Assembly (NCBI RefSeq): GCF_900209925.1
Contig: NZ_LT907978.1
Coordinates: 1,547,219 to 1,611,218 of the forward strand
DNA from: Anaerobutyricum hallii
Lineage (GTDB): Bacteria; Bacillota; Clostridia; Lachnospirales; Lachnospiraceae
Reading direction: 5' to 3'
DNA: 64,000 nucleotides
In this document: positions 50,949 to 63,000 of the stretch, piece by piece
Position numbering within the stretch: the stretch's first letter is position 1
Layout: each line of letters begins with the position of its first letter
Notes under the pieces: generated by a model
Databases searched by the model: none
Told to the model about the DNA's origin: nothing
Seen by the model: only the letters and a program-made list of their open reading frames with translations
Made by a program: the position numbers and the translations under genes

Positions 50949-53900
50949 TTATTCCAGACCGAAGTCCCGTTTTCTGGTTTCCTTGCCAGTTTCACTTTCC
51001 CGCTGACTCTTTTCTTTATAAATCTGCAGTTTCTCATGAATAGAACCTCGTGCCGGTCTTTCTTCTTTCTCTTTTGATTCCGACTGCTCTGTTTCTGTAT
51101 CTTCCCGCTCATTCATATTGAGAAGTGCATTTAACTCTGACAGTCGCTCCAGTTTCTGGTTCAACTCCTCTTCTTTTGGAAATGGCTTCCCGACTTCCTC
51201 TTTGGCATTTGTCATCTGCTCCTGTACCGTTTCCAGCCGTTGTTCTGCTTCTGCCAGTTTTTCCGGATAACTTTCTAAAAGATTATTGATACGAATGATA
51301 TTTCCCAGGGCATCGGCTCCCAACCGAACTTTAGCTACCGATTCATGCTTTACAGACAGGATAAACTCTTTGCTCCAGCTGTCGAATTGGATTCTCATGT
51401 TAAATCCCTGATAACTTCCAATGTCCATAGCTGCATCTACAGACTTAATGTCTTTGCAGACCGCCAGAAGAGCCGCTCCTGCCTCTTTCTTTTCTGTGAA
51501 CACTTTGCCACTGATTTCCATAGAAAACTGCTCTGGATCTGTAATTTTATGCTCAGAAAAATGAGCGATATCTGCCTTATAGCTGTCAATGATCTCCATC
51601 AGTTTTGCAATCTGTTGCGGAAAATTCCTTGCAATATCATCTTCCAGTCGGTATTGGTTATTCATGTGGTTCGCTTTTAAAAGCTTTAATTTCGCCACAT
51701 CCACATCCAATGCCATCTTCTCTTTTACTGCTGGATTTCCGGTTGCCAGTGCTTTGACCTCTGCATAGGACAGTGCCGCTTCGTCCACATCTTCGCAGCT
51801 TCTGACCGGTGCTTTGCTGGTCATGATCTGGGAAATAAACTTCTGCTTGTTTTCGATCAACTGCCACATGTAGCTGTCAAATGTGGATTCAGTTACATAC
51901 CGGAAGATATGAATCTTTTTATTATGGTTTCCCTGACGGATAATACGTCCTTCCCTCTGTTCCAAGTCAGATGGTTTCCAACCAATATCCAGATGATGCA
52001 GGGCAATCAAACGATCCTGCACATTGGTTCCTGCACCCATCTTTGCTGTTGAGCCAATCATAAAACGAACCTGTCCGGATTTCACTTTCCCAAACAGCTC
52101 CGTCTTTTTTGCTTCTGTATTTGCATCATGAATAAACGCAATCTCTTTTTCCGGTACACCTTTCTCTATCAGTTTCTGCTTCAAATCATCATAAACATTG
52201 AAACTGCCATCGCCTTTCGGTGTGCTCAAATCACAGAAAATCAACTGTGCTGATTTCTGTGCTGCTGTATCTTTCCAGATTTCATAGCTTTTCTCTGCAC
52301 AGACTGCTATTTTGCTTTCCGGATTATCTGGCAATAATTCATTCACCAAACGCTGATCCAATGCTAACTTTCTTCCATCATTGGTAATTTTCAGCATATT
52401 ATCAACCGAGGCATCTACCCCGCCGTTTCTGACAACTTCTGCACGTTCTCCCAGACTTTCTACGATTTCTTTCTGCTGTTCCGTTGGTTTCAACACCACT
52501 GTTTCATATTCCACTTCCGGCACTGGAAGCTTTAATTGATCGGAAGTCTTGATATCTGCAATCTCCTTAAACATATTCATCAGTTCTGGGATATTATAGA
52601 ATCTGGCGAATCTTGATTTTGCTCGATATCCAGTTCCTTCCGGTGCAAGTTCGATGCTCGTGACAACTTCTCCAAAGGTAGAAGCCCAGGAATCAAACAG
52701 TCCAAGTCCCATATTTTGTAATTTACTGTTCTGCAGATACCGCTGCATAACATATAATTCCGTCATGCTGTTACTGATTGGTGTGCCTGTAGCAAAAGTA
52801 ATGCCTTTTCCTCCGGTAATCTCGTCCAGATACTGACATTTATTGAACATATCTGCCGACTTCTGTGCTTCGTTCTGTGCAATCCCGGCTACATTTCTCA
52901 TTTTTGTATAAAGAAACGCATTTTTATAGCTGTGTGCTTCATCTACATACAAGTGATCCACTCCCAGTTCTTCAAACGTAACTACCTGATCTTTTTTCTC
53001 TTTCTGATTCAGTTTTTCCAGCCTTGTCTGCAGTGTCTTTCTGGTCTTTTCAATCTGTTTGACGGTATAATGTCCGCCATCCTGTTCATACCTTGCACTC
53101 TGAATTGCCATTTCCAGATCATCAATCTGCTTCCGTAACATGGCTTCCTGACGTTCATCAGAGATTGGAATACGCTCAAACTGGGAATGTCCAATGATAA
53201 TAGCATCATAATTTCCCATAGCGATCCGGGCACAGAACTTCTTTCGGTTTGCTGGTTCAAAATCTTTCTTGGTTGCAACCAGGATATTGGCTCCCGGATA
53301 TAACTGTAGGAATTCTGCACCCCACTGCTCCGTCAAATGGTTTGGCACGACAAAGAGATTCTTCTGTGATAATCCCAGTCTTTTACTTTCCATTGCCGCC
53401 GCTACCATTTCGTAGGTCTTCCCAGCTCCTACTACATGTGCCAGAAGTACATTGTCTCCGTAAAGCTGGTGTGCAACTGCATTTTTCTGGTGCGGACGAA
53501 GTTCTATTTCCGGATTCATTCCTGGGAAAGTCAAATGACTGCCATCATATTCACGGGGACGGATGCTATTAAATCGTTCATTGTACACCTTTACCAGTCG
53601 TTCACGTCTCTGCTGGTCTTTAAAAATCCAGTCCTTAAATGCTGCTTTCATGGCATCCTGCTTCTGTGATGCCAGCATGGTTTCTTTCTTATTAAGGACA
53701 CGGATCTCATCACCATTTTCATTGACACTCTTATCATAGATGCGTACATCTTTCAGGTTCAGGGTATCTTCCAGAATCTTATAGGCATTTGCTCTCTCAG
53801 TTCCATACGTTGCATAGGCAAACGCATTTTGGGGACTGTCGGCATTCTTTCCTGTAATCCTCCACTCACCATTTACCTCAGAGAATTTCACCTGTATTTC

Positions 53901-56900
53901 TTTCTGAAGCAGATACCATGGTGTATGCAATGTTTCTTGCATAAAATCCTGATAATCCGAAGGTTCAATCCAGGTAGCTCCAATACGCACTTCAATCTCC
54001 GATGCTTCCAGATCTCTCGGCTGAACTGCCTCTAGTGCACGCACATTCGATGTGAATTCCGGATGATTCTCTGCAAAAGTTCTCGCAGTATTTAATTTAT
54101 CCCTAACATTTCCGGAGAGATATTCATCTCCGCTTTCCCACTGGTCTGTCAGTGGATTTTTGAAGATAACTCCAACCAGCTCTTCTGTAATTTTCTCTTC
54201 GGTCTTTCCGGTCAGCTGTGCCATATATGGGAGATCTACTTTAGCCCTTTCATTTAAAGACAGAGCAAGTGCTTCTGTGGCTGTCTCCACACTTGTCACA
54301 GCAACCGCCTTTTTGATGGTTCGTTTGGTGAACATGTCCGCTTTCCGCTTCAATGTTCCATCTTCATTCAAGTCTTCCAGGGAACACAGCAGACAATAAG
54401 AAGAGTCATCAGAAAATGCCCGTTTATTAGCATTACTTCCAATAACTCCATACTTTGCTGTGTAGGTATCATACACCTGATTCAGTTTTTCCTGCTGTTT
54501 TTGGATTTCTTCGTCTGTGACAAATTCTTCCATCTGCATGGCGATCAGCTCACGAACGGTATCACGGATTGCAACCATGCCTTTTACACGTTCTGCAGTG
54601 GCTGCAGGCATTTTCACCTGATTCATCAAAGAGTTGACACGATAATATACCTGATCATCTACCACCGTATAGCTGTAATTTCTAACATTCGGATCAGCCG
54701 GAATACTCTCTGGCATCTCATCCAGTTCTGTTTCCACATCTACTGCCGGTACCATGCTTCCCTTAATTTGTTTCACAGCTTCTTGTAACTGTAATTCCAA
54801 ATCAGCTCCTTCCATTGGAGCACAGGTTGTTTCCATACCATACGGACCGGACACTTCTTTCATCTCACCCAGAATCATTTCCGGATGCTGAACAAAATAC
54901 TGATTGACCGTAATTCCATTGACATCACTATCCAGATTTATCCATTCCGGCATTTCTTTCGTAAGGCTTTCCCTCTTTTGGAAAAACAAGATATCAGCAC
55001 TGACTTCTGTTCCCGCATTTGCCTTAAAAGCTGTGTTCGGCAGTCGGATTGCTCCCAACAGATCTGCCCGCTCTGCCAGATATTTCCGGACTTCCGGTGA
55101 CGCCTTATCCATAGTTCCCTTTGTTGTGATCAGTGCCGCCACGCCACCTGGACGTAACTGATCTATCGTCTTGGCGAGAAAGTAATCATGGATCATGAAA
55201 TTGTAGCGATCATACTGACGGTCATTGACCTTGTATGCACCAAATGGCACATTTCCAATCGCCACATCAAAAAAATCATTAGGATAATCTGTCTTCTCAA
55301 AACCTTTGATCTGAATATTGGCATCTGGATAGAGTAGCTTTGCAATTCTACCGCTGATACTGTCCAGTTCCACACCATAGAGTTTGGACTGATTTAGATT
55401 CTCTGGAAGCATTCCAAAGAAGTTCCCGACTCCCATAGATGGCTCCAGGATATTTCCTTTTGTAAATCCCAGATTCTCCAACACCTGATACATACTTTCA
55501 ATCACAATCGGCTGTGTATAATGAGCATTTAAGGTGGAAGCTCTGGCTGCAGCATATTCCTCTGGTGTAAGAACCGTCTTTAATTCCAGATATTCTGTCT
55601 CCCATGCAGCTTTTGTCTCATCAAATGCATCTGCAAGACCTCCCCAGCCGACGTACCTGGATAAGATTTTCTGTTCCTCTGATGTCGCATTGCGGTTCTC
55701 ATCCTCACATTTCTTTAACAACTGGATAGCCATGATATTGGCTCGGAATTTCTCCTTCGGTGTTCCCTGTCCAAGTTCATCATCTGTGATGCGGAAGTTC
55801 GTTGCTGGAATCGGTTCTGCTATTCCGTTAATCTCTTCCAAAGATTCTTTTTCTTCCGATACCTCAGCTTCTCCCGATAATTCTTTTTCCTTTTTTTCAT
55901 AATCTGTCCACACACGTTGAGAAATAGCAGTAAAATACGAGGACTCTTCCTCCATAATTTCTTCCCTGATTTCCCGTAATTCATCTAAAGTATCCGCATT
56001 TACAGTTTTGTTGTGATAATGATAATAAAGTACTTCTTGTCCGAGTTTTACATCCAGACGTTCCAATTCTTGTGTTGACATTCGATTCCAAATATCATCT
56101 TTTTCCGTATGAATCGTGAAACCTTCTCCATCATCATGATATTCTAATGTGTATTGAAGTCGATTCGCTTCTCCCTTAACTTTGCAATCAAAATCGTGGA
56201 TTTTTGTTCTGGTACCAGACATATATTCTGAATCAACTAATCGCAAATCAGTTATATCTTCCGCTGTCAAAGTATCCTGCTCCAGCTGTTCTCCTAACAT
56301 CTGCTGTGCTTCTTCCAAATCTGCCAGTCTTTGTGCTTCCTGTCGTTCTTCGTACTTTTCCATTTCTTCCGGTGACAAATAATCATCTGTGCGGATTAAC
56401 TGGCGAACACGTTCTGCAACCTTGTTCCACTTTAATAAAACTTCTACCTCTGGACTGCCAATTTTCCCTTTTGCAAGTTTTAATCCTTTTGCATCATGGG
56501 ATGCGTCGGAAGCATCTGCTCCTGGTATTCCGGGTGAGGAACCACCTGTTCCATACTCATTTTTCAGGAATTCAGCTGCATCTTTCATATCATGATGTTC
56601 CATGAAATACTCATAGATTCGGTTACGTCCTCCTGCAGTAATGCCGCCTCTTCTTAACACTGCGTCAATTTCATCCTGAGTGATAAAGGATAGTGCCGGA
56701 CGTTCGACCGTAAATTTCTGGTCTACCCAGGAACGCTCCCTCTGAAGATCCTGAAAGCGTTGGAAATATTCCGGATTATGCTGAATCTCCCAGCGGTGAT
56801 AATCTCCCGGATTCTCATCCATATATTTCTGCAGCCATTCAAAACGATAGACAATCGCATCTGCTTCCTCTTGATCTGTCCATGCTCCACTCACTACATC

Positions 56901-58631
56901 CTGCCAGTCTGAATATGATTGTTTCTTTTCCCAGTTTCTGCAAGTATCCCGAAAATGAAGTGCAAGAAGATTGGTCATTTCTTCCTGCTCCTGTTCAATG
57001 GCATTATTGGAAATCAAATTATCCACGTAATTTCCATCCTCATACATATCCCGAATTCTGTTCGCTGCTTCTTCCCACGTAACCATGCGGTCAAAGTTTC
57101 TTCTGGCAGAGTCCCCTCGCCGGATACGGATACCATCATTGTCATACCAGATACTGATTTTCTGACCATCTATGGTAAATCCTTTGCCACCAGTTCCATA
57201 TTCATCTTTCAGAAAACTCCGCATTTCTTCATTATCCAGACCTTCAATCAGTCTTGCTGTAATATGAAACAGTGTATTTTTCTGTCCGCTTCCCGTGCGG
57301 AGAATATCATTTACCACTTCATCGGAAATAAGAAAAGCGGCTGGCTGTTCCAATGCAGCTGCCGCTTTCCTTATTTCTCCTAACTGTTCCTCTTCTGTTG
57401 GGAACAGACTTAACTGTAAATAATCTCCTGAATCACCAGCTCCTCTGCCTGTGCCTTGATCTGGTTCATGTGTCTGGTCCATGCCATCCCGTCTGCCATT
57501 TTGTCCGGTGCCGGATCTTTCTCCAGAAGTTCGTTCATCAGGTCGTCTACTCTCTGTCTTGCCTGGCTGTCGATCTCCATCAGATGACTGTCCAGACGGT
57601 TCTGCAGTGTCAGAATGTTGAACCTGGCTACCTTGTGATTTCTCAGATACTCTTTCCGCATCATTCCGTACTTGCCGATGGTTCCTCTCGTCTCTTCCAG
57701 GCTGATATCTGGAATCTGATACTCTCCGTTCTGGCTGTAACTGATCTCTCTCATAGTCTGTTTCCTCCTTTTTTTCTTCTCTATCTTCTGTGTTATCTGT
57801 ATTACTTTCACGAATTAACGTGTTAAATTCATTATAAGCTACTTCTTTTTCTTTTGCAACCGTTTTCAGGTCATTTTCCAGATCATTCAGAACATATCGT
57901 CCAATCTGCATCAGAACTGGTCTGCTGATCTCGTTGACTGCACTTCCCAGATGTCCTAATATTTTCAGCTGATTGAAGTCCGTTATATGCCGAAAATCCT
58001 CTGCATCCAGATATTCCTGTACATCCAGTCCACACCTGTTTAGTAATACATACCAGACACTATTGGTCATCAGTTCCCGGAATTCTACTTCCTGATTCTG
58101 TTCGTCCAGTTCTTCCAAAAATGTCCCTGTCACATCCAGTCTCAGTTCTTCCAATGCATCTGGAAGCCATTCCTGCATACTCTCCTTCGCTGCCTGATGC
58201 AGACTTTCAGCAAGTCCTCCTTCTGTATCTTCCAGTGATAACTGCTCCTGCAGATAATCTGCCACCAGATGTTCTCCTTCTACTGGAAGATTCCATAACT
58301 GAGGATCCTTTCCAAGATTCCGCACTTTATAAGTGTCCTGCACATCAAATACATACCGAAGTTTTGTTTTCGGTCCGGAAGTATTGTCAATCAAGGCAAT
58401 CCCCTTAGATCCCTTTTTGATCCATCGGTACATCTTCTGATTCCAGATTTCCATGGATGCTACAGCAGTTGCTTCCGGTCGCTGTGCATAAATTAAAAGC
58501 TGTTCTGGAAAAGTATACTTATACAGTTTGGATGCAATGTCAAGGAACCGCATCCATTCCTGCGGACTGGCAGCTACATCTTTTGCCACCTCTTCCGTCA
58601 GCTGTTCCATTGCATATAATTTATTTGCCAT
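50949..58631 (-). CDS. Giant DNA methylase/SNF2-like helicase of a conjugative element
   Basis: 2560 residues. N-terminus resembles an ArdC-like ssDNA-binding/antirestriction region ([40 protein letters not shown]). A long low-complexity acidic/basic linker lies around 270-420. A class I adenine methylase core lies near 1110-1230: [15 protein letters not shown] (motif I) and AIGNVPFG (variant of NPPY). A superfamily 2 helicase lies near 1730-2230: [11 protein letters not shown] (Walker A), [23 protein letters not shown], and GAGTNVQ...[11 protein letters not shown] (motif VI). The tail has [12 protein letters not shown]. Proteins of this build are hallmarks of Firmicutes ICEs; they probably protect or process transferred DNA. 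Confidence 0.9.
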   Translation of the reverse strand: MANKLYAMEQLTEEVAKDVAASPQEWMRFLDIASKLYKYTFPEQLLIYAQRPEATAVASMEIWNQKMYRWIKKGSKGIALIDNTSGPKTKLRYVFDVQDTYKVRNLGKDPQLWNLPVEGEHLVADYLQEQLSLEDTEGGLAESLHQAAKESMQEWLPDALEELRLDVTGTFLEELDEQNQEVEFRELMTNSVWYVLLNRCGLDVQEYLDAEDFRHITDFNQLKILGHLGSAVNEISRPVLMQIGRYVLNDLENDLKTVAKEKEVAYNEFNTLIRESNTDNTEDREEKKEETDYERDQLQPERRVSDSRYQPGRDERNHRQVRNDAERVSEKSQGSQVQHSDTAEPSGQSSDGDRQPGKTESRRPDERTSGERSGTGQNGRRDGMDQTHEPDQGTGRGAGDSGDYLQLSLFPTEEEQLGEIRKAAAALEQPAAFLISDEVVNDILRTGSGQKNTLFHITARLIEGLDNEEMRSFLKDEYGTGGKGFTIDGQKISIWYDNDGIRIRRGDSARRNFDRMVTWEEAANRIRDMYEDGNYVDNLISNNAIEQEQEEMTNLLALHFRDTCRNWEKKQSYSDWQDVVSGAWTDQEEADAIVYRFEWLQKYMDENPGDYHRWEIQHNPEYFQRFQDLQRERSWVDQKFTVERPALSFITQDEIDAVLRRGGITAGGRNRIYEYFMEHHDMKDAAEFLKNEYGTGGSSPGIPGADASDASHDAKGLKLAKGKIGSPEVEVLLKWNKVAERVRQLIRTDDYLSPEEMEKYEERQEAQRLADLEEAQQMLGEQLEQDTLTAEDITDLRLVDSEYMSGTRTKIHDFDCKVKGEANRLQYTLEYHDDGEGFTIHTEKDDIWNRMSTQELERLDVKLGQEVLYYHYHNKTVNADTLDELREIREEIMEEESSYFTAISQRVWTDYEKKEKELSGEAEVSEEKESLEEINGIAEPIPATNFRITDDELGQGTPKEKFRANIMAIQLLKKCEDENRNATSEEQKILSRYVGWGGLADAFDETKAAWETEYLELKTVLTPEEYAAARASTLNAHYTQPIVIESMYQVLENLGFTKGNILEPSMGVGNFFGMLPENLNQSKLYGVELDSISGRIAKLLYPDANIQIKGFEKTDYPNDFFDVAIGNVPFGAYKVNDRQYDRYNFMIHDYFLAKTIDQLRPGGVAALITTKGTMDKASPEVRKYLAERADLLGAIRLPNTAFKANAGTEVSADILFFQKRESLTKEMPEWINLDSDVNGITVNQYFVQHPEMILGEMKEVSGPYGMETTCAPMEGADLELQLQEAVKQIKGSMVPAVDVETELDEMPESIPADPNVRNYSYTVVDDQVYYRVNSLMNQVKMPAATAERVKGMVAIRDTVRELIAMQMEEFVTDEEIQKQQEKLNQVYDTYTAKYGVIGSNANKRAFSDDSSYCLLCSLEDLNEDGTLKRKADMFTKRTIKKAVAVTSVETATEALALSLNERAKVDLPYMAQLTGKTEEKITEELVGVIFKNPLTDQWESGDEYLSGNVRDKLNTARTFAENHPEFTSNVRALEAVQPRDLEASEIEVRIGATWIEPSDYQDFMQETLHTPWYLLQKEIQVKFSEVNGEWRITGKNADSPQNAFAYATYGTERANAYKILEDTLNLKDVRIYDKSVNENGDEIRVLNKKETMLASQKQDAMKAAFKDWIFKDQQRRERLVKVYNERFNSIRPREYDGSHLTFPGMNPEIELRPHQKNAVAHQLYGDNVLLAHVVGAGKTYEMVAAAMESKRLGLSQKNLFVVPNHLTEQWGAEFLQLYPGANILVATKKDFEPANRKKFCARIAMGNYDAIIIGHSQFERIPISDERQEAMLRKQIDDLEMAIQSARYEQDGGHYTVKQIEKTRKTLQTRLEKLNQKEKKDQVVTFEELGVDHLYVDEAHSYKNAFLYTKMRNVAGIAQNEAQKSADMFNKCQYLDEITGGKGITFATGTPISNSMTELYVMQRYLQNSKLQNMGLGLFDSWASTFGEVVTSIELAPEGTGYRAKSRFARFYNIPELMNMFKEIADIKTSDQLKLPVPEVEYETVVLKPTEQQKEIVESLGERAEVVRNGGVDASVDNMLKITNDGRKLALDQRLVNELLPDNPESKIAVCAEKSYEIWKDTAAQKSAQLIFCDLSTPKGDGSFNVYDDLKQKLIEKGVPEKEIAFIHDANTEAKKTELFGKVKSGQVRFMIGSTAKMGAGTNVQDRLIALHHLDIGWKPSDLEQREGRIIRQGNHNKKIHIFRYVTESTFDSYMWQLIENKQKFISQIMTSKAPVRSCEDVDEAALSYAEVKALATGNPAVKEKMALDVDVAKLKLLKANHMNNQYRLEDDIARNFPQQIAKLMEIIDSYKADIAHFSEHKITDPEQFSMEISGKVFTEKKEAGAALLAVCKDIKSVDAAMDIGSYQGFNMRIQFDSWSKEFILSVKHESVAKVRLGADALGNIIRINNLLESYPEKLAEAEQRLETVQEQMTNAKEEVGKPFPKEEELNQKLERLSELNALLNMNEREDTETEQSESKEKEERPARGSIHEKLQIYKEKSQRESETGKETRKRDFGLE

Positions 58632-58654
58632 GTGCTACTCCTTTTCATAAAATC

Positions 58655-58677
58655 AGGGACTGCTTGGCACAGTCCCC
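58655..58677 (-). terminator. Hairpin between DUF5688 and helicase genes
   Basis: GGGACTG (58656-58662) pairs with CAGTCCC (58670-58676), followed on the minus strand by TGATTTTATG. It could terminate or attenuate read-through from the upstream gene. Confidence 0.6.
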
Positions 58678-58699
58678 TTAAAATCATCGTTACTTCTCT

Positions 58700-59788
58700 T
58701 TATAATGCTGCGGCAAGATCTTTCGACTTATTCTTTGGCACTTTGTCTGCCTCTTTTGCCTTGATTTCTGCCTTAGCTTTCTCCAGTCTTCCATGGATTC
58801 CACCTTTTACTTCCGCTTTTTCGGCTGCTTTTTCTTTCTCCAAACGAGCTTCCCTGCGCTCAGCATTTTCCATTACTGCGGTCTTTTTGTCACAGAACTG
58901 AACCTTATCAGAAAGCTGTTCCTGCCTTTCCACCTGTGTCTCATTGACTTCCTGTACCATCGCATTTAATTCTGGAACCTGAAAAATACCATTGTCAGGG
59001 AGAATCAGCACTTCATGAACGGAAGATGGAATAACAAAGAAATCGCTTCCCAGGCATTCCCCAATCTGTTTTCGAATATCTTCCTGCAATAATAGAGAAG
59101 CTCCATTCATCTTTGATTCATTGGTAAGGCAGAACATTGGATTCTCCACGGTTTCCATATCCAGTTTTTCATTCAAAAGATTCTTCGGTGTTCCTCCAAA
59201 AATCATGGATTCGACAATCTGTGTCATATCCACCAGTTGCACTCCTCTGTTCTTATCTGCCATCATCGCGTCTGCCTGAATCTGTTCGACAGATACTCCC
59301 CATTCGTTCATCAGAGAAACAGTTACTGGAATACTGCTGATCCCTTCTCCATTTTCCTCCAGGTTTACTGCATAATAAGCTGCAAAATCTCCGTGTTCTG
59401 TGACTACTTTATCTGCCAGACGATCGGTATTCCATTCTTTGTCACAAATTCTTACCTGTAACTTATTTTTCATCTTTTCATAATCCAAAATATCTGGAAC
59501 TCCCATATCAAGAAATTCCGCTTTTCCCTGTGCCTCAATACGCATATCAGCCACATCCCCAACACAAGAGTCTACATCTTTTCCATGGATATATTCCTGG
59601 TAGAGGGAATCCAGATAGACTGTCGGTACGATTCTCTGATCTCCGTTTGGAATCGTAATACCTGTCAACTTCAACCCGTTGTTTTTTTCTACTTCCTGCA
59701 GTTTAATTTCTGCGTCCTTATAAGACTCTGGCAGATACTCCTTTACATTGTCTTTGACATATTCATAAAATTCTTTTCTGTTCATCAT
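58700..59788 (-). CDS. DUF5688-family conjugative-element protein
   Basis: 362 residues, soluble: MMNRKEFYEYVKDNVKEYLP at the start, VPTVYLDSLYQEYIHGKDVD, then CLTNESKMNGASLLLQED and FFVIPSSVHEVLILPD. This pattern fits the DUF5688 group often annotated in Clostridia and their ICEs. The tail GGIHGRLEKAKAEIKAKEAD parallels the IHE-type tails of the two downstream large proteins, which suggests a shared docking or targeting element. AAAGGGG precedes the ATG. The biochemical role is unknown. Confidence 0.8.
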   Translation of the reverse strand: MMNRKEFYEYVKDNVKEYLPESYKDAEIKLQEVEKNNGLKLTGITIPNGDQRIVPTVYLDSLYQEYIHGKDVDSCVGDVADMRIEAQGKAEFLDMGVPDILDYEKMKNKLQVRICDKEWNTDRLADKVVTEHGDFAAYYAVNLEENGEGISSIPVTVSLMNEWGVSVEQIQADAMMADKNRGVQLVDMTQIVESMIFGGTPKNLLNEKLDMETVENPMFCLTNESKMNGASLLLQEDIRKQIGECLGSDFFVIPSSVHEVLILPDNGIFQVPELNAMVQEVNETQVERQEQLSDKVQFCDKKTAVMENAERREARLEKEKAAEKAEVKGGIHGRLEKAKAEIKAKEADKVPKNKSKDLAAAL

Positions 59789-59794
59789 ACGCTT

Positions 59795-59935
59795 TTACCC
59801 CTTTCTGATCATGTGATGGTTCATTCTTTTTCTGCTGACCATCTGCTCGGCTTTCTTCTGATAAGCCATCATTCTCTTTAAAGTTTTCTCCTGGTTTTTT
59901 CGTGCTTCCTGTCTTTTTTCCATTGCTTTCATCAT
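59795..59935 (-). CDS. Small basic protein, 46 aa
   Basis: The frame starts MMKAMEKRQEARKNQEKTLK with GAAAGGA upstream and ends MIRKG eight bases before the DUF5688 start. It is highly basic and helical, like a short coiled coil. It is likely a real small gene of this operon, since spacing to the next start is tight and AAAGGGG of the next gene overlaps its stop. No family is recognised. Confidence 0.5.
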   Translation of the reverse strand: MMKAMEKRQEARKNQEKTLKRMMAYQKKAEQMVSRKRMNHHMIRKG

Positions 59936-59969
59936 AGTTTTCTGTTCCTTTCTGTGATTTTTTTGTATG

Positions 59970-59998
59970 AAAAAGGGAGCCTCACATAGAAGCTCCCA
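59970..59998 (-). terminator. Terminator after the SpaA-repeat gene
   Basis: GGGAGC (59975-59980) pairs with GCTCCC (59992-59997), followed on the minus strand by TTTTTC. It is placed 20 bases after the surface protein stop. Confidence 0.82.
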
Positions 59999-60017
59999 AT
60001 CATAACCGTTGATTTCC

Positions 60018-63000
60018 TTATTTGTTTTTCCTTTTTCTGCAGATATAAAGTCCTGCCATACCTCCTGTGGAGATTACCAGAAGCAGAATCGGCAGCCAAA
60101 TATTCGTGCTGTCACCTGTTTTTGGTGCATTTGATACTTTTGTCTCTTCATGGGACTGTGGTGTATCCGGTGTGTTCGGTGTTTCTGGAACTTCCGGTTT
60201 CTCATTTGTCAGATTGAAAGTGACTTCCACGACCGGCGTACTGTCATTCGCATAAGCAAATGTCACTTCATGCTTGGTCTGATCCAGTGTGTATCCATCC
60301 AGTGTTTTTGTTTCCACCAGATAATACTTGATTGCTGTATCATATTTGCCGTTCTTAAATGTGGCAATCTCATACAGCTTACTTTCTGCATGACCGGCAG
60401 CGTCTGTCTTTAAGGTTTCCAGAACCTTTCCTTTGCTGTCACGGAGTTCAAATTCTACCCCTTTCAGCGGTTCTCCTGATGATTTATCTGTCTTATTGAG
60501 AATCACTTTTCCCTTGGCAGTATCATCTTTCATAGCCACTTTCTGGATTTCTCCGGTATCTTTCACCTCAAATGTCACATCGGCTGTCAGAAGATATCCT
60601 TTCGGTGCCTGCTCTTCACGTAAGGTATATTTACCGATTGGAAGTTTTTCGATATAGTGTGCTTCCTCTGTAGAAGTCCAGCTCTCTACTACCTGATCAT
60701 CCTTATCGAGAATCGTCAGTTTCGCACCTGGAATCTCAGTTTCTCCTGTGATATCAGTCTTACTGATCTCTACTTTTGTCACATCATCTTTCATCTCTAC
60801 TTTCTGAATTTCTGCTGTATTCTCTACTGTAAAGGTAATACTTTCTGCAGTGACATATCCATCAGCCGGTTTTGTCTCTGTCATGGTGTATTCCTTACCA
60901 ACAACCAGTTCTTTGATCAAATGGGATTCTTCCGTAGAAGTCCATTCATCTACTGTATTGCCATCTGAATCCGTTACTTTCAGGTGTGCACCTGGAAGTT
61001 CTTTACCTGTTGTCAGGTCTGTTTTGGACAGCTCCACTGTGGTTGGCTGATTTTCAAAAGTAAAGTCGTAGCTTACTTCTGCCTGATCTTCTCCGGCATA
61101 TTCAAAGGTAAATTCCTGTACTTCTTCTGTTGTAACAAATCCGTCCGGCGCAAAGATTTCTTTCACATAGTATTTTCCGTCCACCGGAAGATCTGCCGTA
61201 AAAGTGATCTGTCCTTTTTCATCTGTTACTCGCTGCTCGATCAGACTGTCTTTCTCAAGAAGTACCTCGCCCTTTGCATTTTTGATATCTTCACTGGTAT
61301 AAAGACCGAAGACGCCACCTGCAAGGACACGCTCTGTATCTTTTTCTTTCTTCAGAACCGTAACCTTTACTTTCTGACGGGCATTCTGCCATTTCTCATC
61401 ATAAGTGATGACTGGTGTATTCTGGTCCCGGTAGGAAAGGTCAACATATCTCGGCTCTTTATCCAGCACATAACCATGGGCTGTTTTTACTTCCTTCACA
61501 TAGTACTTGCCAGCCGGTAGATCTCCCATCTGTGCAATACCATTGGAATCCGTAGTAATGGTTCCTACTTTTTCATCTGCTTTGAAATAATCTTCACTGA
61601 CACCATCTGCCGCTTTGATATCTTCCGCAGCAAATACATCGAAAGTTACATCTGTAAGACTTCCGGTTACATATTCAAAGAGATGCTCCACAGTACCTTT
61701 TACATTGTCCAGAAGTGTCACTTTATCCAAAAACTCTCCATTTTTGTTGATGATCAGAAGTCCTGTCGGAACTTCATCTTTCATCTCTACTTTCTGAATC
61801 TCTGCGGTATCTTCCAGCGTGAACTTCACATCCGTTGCTTTCAGATAACCATAAGGTGCCATTTCCTCACGAATGGTGTATTCCTCACCAACTGTCAGTC
61901 GTTTGATCACATGTGGCTGATCTTTTACAGAAGTCCACTGATCCACAACATTTCCTTCTTTATCAAGAACGGTGAGTTTTGCCCCATCCAGTTCCACACC
62001 TGTTGTTACATCAGATTTCGTGATTTCTACTGTTGTCGGCTGGTTCTTTTTCACTGTTTTCAGTTTTACTGTCTTCACATCCTGTCCCTGGTAAGAAGCA
62101 TCCAGATTCAGAATTTCATCAGAGGATACAAATCCCACCGGTGCTTTTAACTCTTTCACATAATACTGTCCAAGTGGCAGATCCAGCGTACATGCTGCAA
62201 GACCATCATTATCAGAAGTCATTTTCTGTAAGAGTGTATCTGCTTTCACAATCACTTTTCCATCTGCCTTGATATCCTCTTTGTTATAGATACCAAAGAC
62301 AGCCCCTGCTACGGTTGCACCATTCTCTGCATCCTGTTTTTCTACCTGGATTGCAACTTTCTGTCGGTCATCGCCAACAGTCACTTCCTGTTCGATCACA
62401 GGTGTATCCTGATCTGCATAGACAAATGCGACATCTGATCTGTCATGGTTCAGGACAAATCCTTCCGGTGCAGTCTTTTCTACTACATAGTAAGAACCAA
62501 GTGGCAGGTTATCAGCAACTGCTTTTCCGTCTTCTCCAGTCGTTACCGTTGTTACCAGTGCATCTTTTGCATAGATCAGCTGTCTGTTTCCGTTTTCATC
62601 TTTCTGATAATCCGGTGTATAGATATTTTCAGCTGCATAGACATTAAATGATGCACCCTTCAGGTATCTTTCTTCATAAACAAAATCCTTCTTGTATCCG
62701 GTCAGCATCTCACCTTTTTTATAGATCACCAACTTTCCTTTTACCGGATGGTTCTCGTAATCTACCGTAATAATGGCATCTCCGCTCTCAGAATCCATCT
62801 GGTATGCTGTGTTTGCATCCACTGCAATCTCTACATAGTTCTTGTTGATTGTGTACCCTTCCGGTGCATTGACTTCCTCAATCCGGTAATGTCCGATCTT
62901 TAGATTCTTCGGCATGATCAGATATCCCTGACTGTCCGTAAAATAGGACTTATGAGTAGTTGTCACAGGATACGTTGTTACCTGTTCCACATACTTTTTG

